From an uncultured Clostridia bacterium (GTDB taxonomy: Bacteria > Bacillota > Clostridia > Christensenellales > Borkfalkiaceae): a stretch of DNA of 37,397 nucleotides. A program made the translations under genes and the position numbers. Positions 32,139 to 37,397 of the stretch are shown here, in pieces. Every line of letters begins with the position of its first letter. The stretch's first letter is position 1. Where the stretch lies: positions 1 through 37,397 of the forward strand of contig CANQJF010000020.1 of the NCBI GenBank assembly GCA_947624225.1. Direction: 5' to 3'. The notes under the pieces are model-generated. The model worked only from the letters and a program-made list of their open reading frames with translations, did not search any database and was not told the DNA's origin.

Positions 32139-32421
32139 GCTCGTCCGGGGCAATTACAGATATTTGAGAAAGCACGTCTTGAAACCCTTTTTGCGGGGCG
32201 TCTGCATCCGCATGATCGGATTCTACCAGCGCCGTCTCTCCCATCACACCTGCCTGTACAGCCCTACCTGCTCGGAGTATACCAAGCGCTGTATCAACAA
32301 CTACGGCGTCGTGATCGGCATCCTGCTCGGCGCGTGGCGCATCCTGCGCTGCAATCCGCTCTCCAAGGGCGGCATCGACCCGGCCCCCGAAGTATTCTGG
32401 AAAAAAATTTGGCTGATGTGA
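32119..32421 (+). CDS. yidD: Membrane protein insertion efficiency factor YidD
   Basis: A 100-residue membrane-associated protein from GTG 32119, with ggaagga upstream and a 20-bp overlap with rnpA. The family core is RMIGFYQRRLSHHTCLYSPTCSEYTKRCINNYGVVIGILLGAWRILRCNPLSKGGIDPAPE, here described as the usual YQ-x-C-Y-PTCS-Y and RI-RC-P segments. The N-terminal 30 residues, basic and amphipathic, are longer than the average 70-residue homologue. An ATG at 32213 would give only the core. YidD assists YidC in inserting membrane proteins. Confidence 0.92.
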   Translation: MKIALRELVRGNYRYLRKHVLKPFLRGVCIRMIGFYQRRLSHHTCLYSPTCSEYTKRCINNYGVVIGILLGAWRILRCNPLSKGGIDPAPEVFWKKIWLM

Positions 32422-32496
32422 GGCTGTAAGCCCCGAGAGACGGGAAATTTTCGGGGAGGAAAACGGACAAGCCCGTTTGAATTTCCTCTCCGCCGC

Positions 32497-32505
32497 GGAC
32501 ATGGT
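32497..32505 (+). repeat. GGACATGGT word, intergenic copy
   Basis: Exact copy (GCGGACATGGTCCCC) in the gap between yidD and yidC. Confidence 0.8.
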
Positions 32506-32539
32506 CCCCGGGAAACGTGTTTTCATAGAATTAAGGACA

Positions 32540-32577
32540 ACGTTATGCGCGGAAAGCAAGCGCTGCAAGCATAACGT
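32540..32577 (+). promoter_or_regulatory. Inverted repeat in the yidC leader
   Basis: ACGTTATGC (32540-32548) and GCATAACGT (32569-32577) are perfect 9-bp arms around a 20-nt loop, ending 23 nt before the yidC ATG. Confidence 0.6.
32545..32574 (+). CDS. Candidate nine-codon leader peptide upstream of yidC
   Basis: ATG at 32545 to TAA at 32572-32574 encodes MRGKQALQA. It is preceded by aaggac 8 nt upstream of the ATG, an acceptable ribosome-binding site. The ORF lies entirely within the inverted repeat 32540-32577, so translation of it would open the stem. Upstream-ORF control of a YidC gene is known in Bacillus (MifM controls yidC2), though MifM is longer and unrelated. This may be chance. 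Confidence 0.35.
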   Translation: MRGKQALQA

Positions 32578-32600
32578 CTGTGTTCGCTTGAAGGAGTAAA

Positions 32601-34193
32601 ATGACAGAGATCGGTATCACCCTGCTCGAACAGGGATATAACATCGGGTTGGATTGGCTGGGGCAGTTCGCGCGCGCCATCATCGAAGGGGTCGGCCTCG
32701 TCGGGCTCGGCATCATCGTGTTCACGCTTGTCTTAAAGGCCATCACCCTCCCTTTCGATATCTACCAACGGTTCAAGATGCGCAAACAGACCCTCGTCAT
32801 GCGCGACATGAAAGAGGATCTCGACAAGCTCCAAAAGCAATACGCGAACGATAAAAACATGTACAACACCAAGATGATGGAGCTGTACAAGAAGAACGGC
32901 GTGGGCATGTTCAGCGCGTGCCTGCCCGCGATCCTCTCCATCGTCATCCTCATCGTCGCTTTCCAGGGGTTCAACGCCTATTCGCGCTATGCCAACCTCG
33001 AAAGTTTCGTCAACATGTCCAACGAATACAATGCCGCGATCCTTGAAAACGGCGTTGTAGGGCCCAACTTCGCGGCGACCATACAGGAGCAGCACGAGGA
33101 TACCTCCCAATGGCTCTTCGCCAAGCCTTACCGTCTCTCCCATGAGGGCGTCGAGGACGACAATTTTGTATTATCTTTTGAAGATGGACATACCATGTCC
33201 GAGGATGGCATCGTCTACACGATGTTCTATCACACGCACGAGGAGGCCGATCTGAACGAGGACGGAACGCCCAAGACGGATGCAGACGGCAATCCCGTGA
33301 TGAAAGAGGTGCGCTCGCACTACATGCGCGTGATGCCGCAAGAGGAGACCCGTTATATCGGGTATATCTACAACCTCGACGCGGCGAGCATCCGCGAGGA
33401 GTATGAGTTTTACAAGGAACGGCTTCTCGCCGATCCCGAGGCCAAGGCGGCCGTCGACAAGATCGTGGAGGACTCCAAGATCGTTCCCGAGGGAGAGGAG
33501 ACGGCGACGCCCAAGAGCGAGGATACGGCCTGCACCGATTATGTGATCGGCATCGGCGCGGAGGCGGCCAAGGTTTGGTATGACGCGCACAATCCCTCGT
33601 TCCTGTGGGTCAAAAACGTGTGGTATCCCGATGTCTCCTACAACCACCCCATCCCCGATTACGCCACATTCAAGACGCAGCTCGGCGGGGCGTGGGTAGA
33701 CATCCCGCGTGCAGACGGCACCGTGGAGAGCAAGGAGCTCGGGCTTGTCTTGACGGAGCCCATGTACAACAGCCTCACTTCGCGCTTGGAGGAGGAAAAG
33801 AGCGCGCCCAACGGATATTTCATTTTAATCGTGCTCTCCATCGGGCTCATGATCCTTTCGCAGTGGATCTCCATGCGCAGCAATAAGGAGAGCAACCAAT
33901 ACCAGACGGTGGACGGGCAGGGCGTCAACACCCAAAAGATCATGCTCGTCATGATGCCCATCATCTATGCCATCTTTGCATTCATGTACAGTGCGGCATT
34001 CAGTATCTACATGACGATGTCGAGCCTCATCTCGCTCATCGTGACACTGCTCACCAACTTCATCCTCGGCCGCATTTTCAAGAAGAAAGAAGAGGCGAAC
34101 ATCCGTGAGCGTTACGGCCGCACCCTGCCGTGGATGGAAAATAGCGACGGGAAAAAGGATACGGCCAAGAAAGAGAACAAACGGCGCAAATGA
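32601..34193 (+). CDS. yidC: Membrane protein insertase YidC/OxaI, with large extracytoplasmic insertion
   Basis: A 530-residue insertase that places proteins into the cytoplasmic membrane, alone or with SecYEG. The first membrane segment is VGLVGLGIIVFTLVLKAITLPFDIY. Then come the cytoplasmic helical hairpin (KMRKQTLVMRDMKEDLDKLQKQYAND) and CLPAILSIVILIVAFQGFNAYSRY. The C-terminal segments YFILIVLSIGLMILSQWIS and IMLVMMPIIYAIFAFMYSAAFSIYMTMSSLISLIV complete the fold. Between about residues 130 and 330 there is an acidic insertion not found in the short Bacillus homologues, before the conserved FLWVKNVWYPD. There is no lipobox, unlike Bacillus SpoIIIJ. A 9-bp word copy lies in the insertion (33193-33201). 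ATG 32601 has gaaggag upstream. Confidence 0.95.
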   Translation: MTEIGITLLEQGYNIGLDWLGQFARAIIEGVGLVGLGIIVFTLVLKAITLPFDIYQRFKMRKQTLVMRDMKEDLDKLQKQYANDKNMYNTKMMELYKKNGVGMFSACLPAILSIVILIVAFQGFNAYSRYANLESFVNMSNEYNAAILENGVVGPNFAATIQEQHEDTSQWLFAKPYRLSHEGVEDDNFVLSFEDGHTMSEDGIVYTMFYHTHEEADLNEDGTPKTDADGNPVMKEVRSHYMRVMPQEETRYIGYIYNLDAASIREEYEFYKERLLADPEAKAAVDKIVEDSKIVPEGEETATPKSEDTACTDYVIGIGAEAAKVWYDAHNPSFLWVKNVWYPDVSYNHPIPDYATFKTQLGGAWVDIPRADGTVESKELGLVLTEPMYNSLTSRLEEEKSAPNGYFILIVLSIGLMILSQWISMRSNKESNQYQTVDGQGVNTQKIMLVMMPIIYAIFAFMYSAAFSIYMTMSSLISLIVTLLTNFILGRIFKKKEEANIRERYGRTLPWMENSDGKKDTAKKENKRRK

Positions 34194-34218
34194 CGCCTGT
34201 CGATAAGAGGAGAAAAGC

Positions 34219-35175
34219 ATGGAATTTCAAGGCAAAACGGTAGAGGAGGCCATCGCAGCGGGCCTCAAAGAGCTGGGAATCGCCCGCGAGGATGCGGTGA
34301 TCGAGATCCTCGAAGAGGGCAAAAAGGGCGGACTGTTCGGCATCGGACATGTGGACGCCCGCGTGGCAATCGACAAGAAAAAGGAAGAGGTAAAACTCTC
34401 CGACGGACAGCGCGCAGTTCTTTTCCTCGAAGGGTTGTTCCCCCTCATCGGGTCGGACGCGGCTTGCGAGCTCACGAGCGAGGATGAGAAGATCGTCATC
34501 CAGCTCAAAGCGGATGCGACCAAAGGGCTCATCGGGAGAAGAGGCGAGATCATCGACGCCATCCAGACGCTTGCGGGTGCAGTGGCCAACACGGGCAGAA
34601 AAGAGTATAAGCGCGTGGTCGTGGACTGTGGGAACTACAGGGAAGAGCGCGAGGAGACGTTGAGGCACCTTGCCGAGAAGTTGGCGGCCAAAGCCGTCCG
34701 CTTGGGCAAGCGCGTCCGCCTCGAACCGATGAATCCCTATGAGCGCAGGATCATCCACTCCGCGCTCGTGGACAACGAGGAAGTCACGACAAAGAGCGAG
34801 GGCAAGGAGCCCGCGCGGTATGTCGTCATCACGCCCAAGAATCTTCGTAACGACAAGCGCGGCGGCAGAAACGGCCGCGGCGGGGACAGATACGGCGACA
34901 AGCGCGGCGGCAAGGGCGGCCGTGGCGGCAAAGAGTATGGGCGCAAGGATTACGGGGACAGAAAGCCCTATCCCAAGCGGGAGCTCCCTACCGAGGCGAC
35001 GCCCGAAACCAGCGGCACGAGTTTCTCGCGGAGCGGGACACCGGGCTACAAGAAAGGCGGCTTCTCGGGATTCTTCGGAACGTACCTCGGCAAGGCCGAG
35101 GAAGAGGAAATGACGCCGAAAGCAGAGACACCCGAGACGGAAGATGTGCCTACCATGCCCAAGGACGACGAGTAA
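34219..35175 (+). CDS. jag: Jag/KhpB RNA-binding protein with RG-rich tail
   Basis: A 318-residue RNA-binding protein. The Jag-N domain covers residues 1-50 (MEFQGKTVEEAIAAGLKELG, ILEEGKKGGLFGIG). A KH domain covers about 85-140 (TKGLIGRRGEIIDAIQTLAG), and an R3H domain follows to about 205 (REERETLRHLAEKLAAKA, PYERRIIHSAL). The last about 110 residues are disordered, rich in Arg, Gly, Asp and Lys (RGGRNGRGGDRYGDKRGG), then acidic. The tail is longer than in Bacillus Jag. It follows yidC by 25 nt with aggag, the usual spoIIIJ-jag pairing, and is followed by a strong terminator. Confidence 0.95.
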   Translation: MEFQGKTVEEAIAAGLKELGIAREDAVIEILEEGKKGGLFGIGHVDARVAIDKKKEEVKLSDGQRAVLFLEGLFPLIGSDAACELTSEDEKIVIQLKADATKGLIGRRGEIIDAIQTLAGAVANTGRKEYKRVVVDCGNYREEREETLRHLAEKLAAKAVRLGKRVRLEPMNPYERRIIHSALVDNEEVTTKSEGKEPARYVVITPKNLRNDKRGGRNGRGGDRYGDKRGGKGGRGGKEYGRKDYGDRKPYPKRELPTEATPETSGTSFSRSGTPGYKKGGFSGFFGTYLGKAEEEEMTPKAETPETEDVPTMPKDDE

Positions 35176-35192
35176 AAAACAAATTTTTACAG

Positions 35193-35225
35193 AAAAAAGA
35201 GGCCGCAGCACGCAGCCTCTTTTTA
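35193..35225 (+). terminator. Terminator of the yidC-jag transcript
   Basis: AAAAGAGGC and GCCTCTTTT pair over 11 nt and are followed by T-rich sequence, 19 nt after the jag stop. Confidence 0.9.
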
Positions 35226-35398
35226 TCTTCTCTCGGAATTGCGACGGGCTCAAAGCGTTTTCAATGTCATACCGAGGCCTGAAAGGCCGAGTGTATCCCC
35301 TCATACGAAGTCCGAGCCCCCTCCATGGGAGGGGGTGTAGGGGGTGGGGTGTCGACGGAGGCCTGTCGAGCCCTCGCTGTCCCTGAACCGTAAAAAAC
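35226..35398. repeat. Repeat-rich gap between jag and cvpA
   Basis: Contains tgtcataccgaggcctgaaaggcc near 35268 and the segment 35289-35316, shared with 24494-24523 (inverted) and with 22615-22637 (direct, shorter). A C/G-rich palindrome cccctcc/ggaggggg follows. No ORF is credible. Confidence 0.65.
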
Positions 35399-35426
35399 TA
35401 AGAGGCCCGCTTTTGCGGGCCTCTTA
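35399..35426 (-). terminator. Terminator of the CvpA gene
   Basis: TAAGAGGCCCGC-TTTT-GCGGGCCTCTTA, a 12-bp stem, followed on the minus strand by GTTTTTTA. It lies 70 nt past the stop, and can act in both directions. Confidence 0.85.
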
Positions 35427-35495
35427 AAAATTCCTTAGCCAATTGTTGTCGCCGCTGGGATAGATCCCTCCGCGGACCTTAAAGCTGCTTGTGAG

Positions 35496-36011
35496 TTATA
35501 TCCCCAATCTGATATATTGCACAAAGAACGAACCTGCTATAAAATCGACCACGGCCGGGATTGCCGTCCAATGCAAGATGTTGAGGATGAGGAAGCACAG
35601 AAGAAAGGCTTCTGCGGCTCCCAAGATCCCGCCGAGGATGCGGTCGATCACGGTGAGCACCGTCGATTTCTCCACAAGCGCGCCTGCGATCTTCCCGATG
35701 AGCCAGGCCAACAGTTTGGTTACGACCAAGAGGACCACAAAGCAGATGGCGGTGCTGATCCAGCCTCCGATGTTTATCCCCACACCCAAGCCGTTTGCAA
35801 TGAGTGTCGTAAAGCCAAATGCACTTTCCAGCCAGCTCTGCATGGTGGAGCAGAGCGAGACGGCGAGCACGATGGCGAGGATGGTTCCGCCCAATTTGCA
35901 CACGCCTTTGACAAATCCGCGAATGATCCCGATCACGATGCCGATCAAGATTATTACCAAAAACACAACATCGGCAATCCAACCGAGTTCCGATGCGGCA
36001 AGTAAGTTCAT
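35496..36011 (-). CDS. CvpA family membrane protein
   Basis: A 171-residue protein with four hydrophobic segments: VVFLVIILIGIVIGIIRGFV, LGGTILAIVLAVSL, IGGWISTAICFVVLLVVTKLLAWL and GILGAAEAFLLCFLILNIL. The motif GIVIGIIRGFVKGVCKLGG (G-x-x-R-G-x-x-K/R) marks the CvpA/colicin V production family. The cellular role is unclear, with links to envelope integrity in other bacteria. ATG 36011 has a strong cggaggtg site. An in-frame stop past Leu-Gly-Ile ends it. It is divergent from yyaC. Confidence 0.9.
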   Translation of the reverse strand: MNLLAASELGWIADVVFLVIILIGIVIGIIRGFVKGVCKLGGTILAIVLAVSLCSTMQSWLESAFGFTTLIANGLGVGINIGGWISTAICFVVLLVVTKLLAWLIGKIAGALVEKSTVLTVIDRILGGILGAAEAFLLCFLILNILHWTAIPAVVDFIAGSFFVQYIRLGI

Positions 36012-36043
36012 ATTCTCACCTCCGATAAGATTTTGTATTCATC

Positions 36044-36072
36044 ATTATATCACCACTTTGAAAAAAAGTCAT
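36044..36072 (-). promoter_or_regulatory. Sigma-A promoter of the CvpA gene
   Basis: Minus strand ATGACT (36067-36072), 17-bp spacer, TATAAT (36044-36049). Confidence 0.6.
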
Positions 36073-36153
36073 CCTCTTTCCGTAAAAATGTTATAAATAA
36101 TTTTGCGTTTGTCCAAACTTTCGCTGTCAGTTTTCAAAGGACGGGGGAAGAGC

Positions 36154-36738
36154 ATGGAGTTTTCCTTTCATTTTTATAATACCATGGCTGAAACGGGCAT
36201 CTTTTTGGCGCTCTCACGCCTCATAAAACCTTGCGCGGCACCCCCGGTGATCCTCTGCATCGGGAGCGATCTCGCCATTGGAGACAGCCTCGGTCCCATC
36301 ACGGGCACCATGCTTCGCCGTTCGGGCTTCGGCGGCTATGTTTACGGGACGTTAAAGACGCCCGTGACCGCAAAAGAGATCAAAAATATCGACACTTTCC
36401 TCCGAAAAACGCACCCGCGGAGCAAGATCATTGCGGTGGACGCGGCCGTGGGGGAGGAATCGGACATCGGGCTCATCAAGGTCGTCGACGCCCCCTTGAA
36501 GCCGGGCTCGGGCGCCAACAAGCGGCTCGGGCGGGTCGGAGACATCTCCATCCTCGGGATCGTGGCCAAAAAATCCGCCTTTTCTTACTCCCTCCTCAAC
36601 CTCACGCGGCTGAGCATGGTTTACAATATGGCAGAAACGGTCTGCGGCGCATTGCAAATGTTTTTGTCGGGAGACACGTGGAGCAAGAATGCTGTTACGA
36701 ACGAACAAGATCTTATCAAGACGCGCGAAATAGTGTAA
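36154..36738 (+). CDS. yyaC: Sporulation protein YyaC (GPR-like spore protease fold)
   Basis: A 194-residue protein of the DUF1256/YyaC family, related to the GPR germination protease. The core begins VILCIGSDLAIGDSLGPITGTMLRR, a strongly conserved family signature, followed by YGTLKTPVTAKEI and IIAVDAAVGEESDIGLIKV. The C-terminal part contains KPGSGANKRLGRVGDISILGIV. The function is unproven, but its presence tracks sporulation. The start is ATG 36154, with ggggaag upstream; a TTG at 36103 would add 17 residues but has no site. It lies in a common position near the origin, as yyaC does in Bacillus. Confidence 0.9.
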   Translation: MEFSFHFYNTMAETGIFLALSRLIKPCAAPPVILCIGSDLAIGDSLGPITGTMLRRSGFGGYVYGTLKTPVTAKEIKNIDTFLRKTHPRSKIIAVDAAVGEESDIGLIKVVDAPLKPGSGANKRLGRVGDISILGIVAKKSAFSYSLLNLTRLSMVYNMAETVCGALQMFLSGDTWSKNAVTNEQDLIKTREIV

Positions 36739-36783
36739 AAAAGTAACAGTATGATATATTTCTTGAAAATTTTGTAAGATTTC

Positions 36784-36812
36784 TTGACGAAATTCCCGCA
36801 AAGGGATAAAAT
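36784..36812 (+). promoter_or_regulatory. Sigma-A promoter of the 76-residue protein gene
   Basis: TTGACG (36784-36789), 17-bp spacer, TAAAAT (36807-36812). Confidence 0.75.
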
Positions 36813-36846
36813 GTTTATGAAGAAATTCAAAAGGAGGGACAACGCA

Positions 36847-37077
36847 ATGATCAAGACGACTAAGACCAAGACTTATAACACCGAGACGGCTGAGCTTGTC
36901 AAGAAGGTGACTGTCGGGACTTACGGCGATCCTGCCGGATATGAGATGACCATGTATCGCACGGCCGAAGGGGATTATTTCCTCTATACCTACGGCGGCG
37001 AGGCTTCGGCATATCCCACGGAAGGGATCAAGGCTTTCTCGAAGGCAGCCGCGAAAAAGTGGCTCGAAGAGAACTAA
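36847..37077 (+). CDS. Small protein of unknown function (76 residues)
   Basis: MIKTTKTKTYNTETAELVKK opens a short, basic, soluble protein with a beta-rich centre (VTVGTYGDPAGYEMTMYRTAEGDYFLYTYGG) and a helical end (IKAFSKAAAKKWLEEN). I do not recognise a named family. It resembles small stand-alone beta-sheet proteins common in Clostridia. ATG 36847 has a near-perfect aaggaggg site, the best ribosome-binding site in the window, plus its own promoter and terminator, so it is probably highly expressed. A longer ORF start at 36784 is inside the promoter. Confidence 0.85.
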   Translation: MIKTTKTKTYNTETAELVKKVTVGTYGDPAGYEMTMYRTAEGDYFLYTYGGEASAYPTEGIKAFSKAAAKKWLEEN

Positions 37078-37089
37078 ACGTTCAAAGAC

Positions 37090-37118
37090 AAAAAACGTGC
37101 CGAAAGGCACGTTTTTTT
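37090..37118 (+). terminator. Terminator of the small protein gene
   Basis: AAAAACGTGCC-GAAA-GGCACGTTTTTTT, 13 nt after the stop. Confidence 0.95.
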
Positions 37119-37129
37119 CTTTTCCCCTC

Positions 37130-37138
37130 GGACATGGT
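37130..37138 (+). repeat. GGACATGGT word, intergenic copy
   Basis: Exact copy (TCGGACATGGTATGG) just after the terminator. Confidence 0.8.
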
Positions 37139-37397
37139 ATGGGGCAATTGCGTCTACCGCTCTCTCTAAGGCAAGGCATATCCCCGCTGTCATACCGTCC
37201 GTTTGAAACAGTCCCCTCCATGGGGGGTGGAACGGCGCAATTCTCATTCAACAGCCCGGTGGGCTGTGAATGGCACCGTGACAGGAGGCGTGGCCTCGCC
37301 GACCACCCGCACTATTGTTTTCTAAGGGTGGCACGAGGGGCTATGCCCCGAAGTACGGGGTTGCGGCGGTCCCTGCCGCCGCAACGGACTAAGGGGG
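37139..37397. repeat. Repeat-rich right end without a gene
   Basis: Contains ctgtcatacc near 37187 (repeat-family core), then a series of inverted repeats: CAGCCC/GGGCTG near 37250-37266, CCACCC...GGGTGG near 37304-37330, GGGGC/GCCCC near 37336-37348, and GTTGCGGCGG/CCGCCGCAAC near 37361-37386. No ORF. It continues beyond the window. Confidence 0.55.

Noticed and set aside
37304-37350. T-box riboswitch from AAGGGTGGCACGAGG
   Set aside because: The conserved T-box sequence GGGTGG(C/T)ACCGCG is not complete, no specifier stem or terminator follows, and the window ends without a synthetase gene.

Overview
This window looks like a piece of a Gram-positive, endospore-forming Clostridia chromosome, probably an uncultured gut-type lineage. 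Reasons: sporulation genes (a SpoIVFA/SpoIVFB pair, SpmA/SpmB, a SipL-like SPOCS-LysM protein, YyaC); lipoproteins with lipoboxes and no outer-membrane genes; sigma-A promoters that nearly all have 17-bp spacers; and a Firmicutes-style origin cluster (dnaN, rpmH, rnpA, yidD, yidC, jag, rsmG). GC content is fairly high by eye. I cannot name the species, and I see no tRNA, rRNA, CRISPR array, prophage or complete insertion sequence.

Layout. Positions 1-6.4 kb: start of pyruvate phosphate dikinase (partial), an HtrA-like lipoprotein protease, a SecB-like protein, RNase G/E, and the SpoIVFA/SpoIVFB-like pair. 6.6-16.3 kb: a CE2-like SGNH esterase lipoprotein, a cysteine desulfurase, a small-molecule kinase, ispE with a coiled-coil membrane protein, a large lipoprotein of unknown function, the SPOCS-LysM protein and an alpha/beta lipase. 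16.4-22.3 kb: a PHP phosphatase, the metG-tatD-rsmA cluster, then spmA-spmB. 22.3-29.4 kb: a candidate small RNA, an O-antigen-ligase-like membrane protein, a repeat-rich gap, GTP-type PEP carboxykinase, two unknown proteins and a SLOG/DUF1273 protein. 29.4-37.4 kb: rsmG, the replication origin, dnaN, rpmH-rnpA-yidD, yidC, jag, cvpA, yyaC, a 76-residue protein and a repeat-rich end.

The gap between rsmG and dnaN (30123-30502) is almost certainly oriC. It holds two perfect DnaA boxes, several near matches, and an in-register run of five DnaA-trio triplets next to a box pair, followed by an AT-rich stretch. Most genes to its left are on the minus strand and most to its right on the plus strand, as expected for two diverging replication forks. 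dnaA is not beside dnaN.

Three genome-scale signals stand out. (1) A 9-bp word, GGACATGGT (extended CGGACATGGTA), occurs 13 times exactly in 37 kb in both orientations, against about 0.3 expected, in gaps and in variable protein linkers. I know of no described motif with this sequence. (2) Five genes have a sigma-A -10 box only 6 nt (four genes) or 10 nt (one gene) from the start codon and lack a usable Shine-Dalgarno sequence, so they should be leaderless or nearly so. (3) A dispersed intergenic repeat family links the gaps at 2.9 kb, 22.6 kb, 24.3 kb, 35.3 kb and the right end. A nine-codon leader ORF inside an inverted repeat upstream of yidC is a candidate control element.
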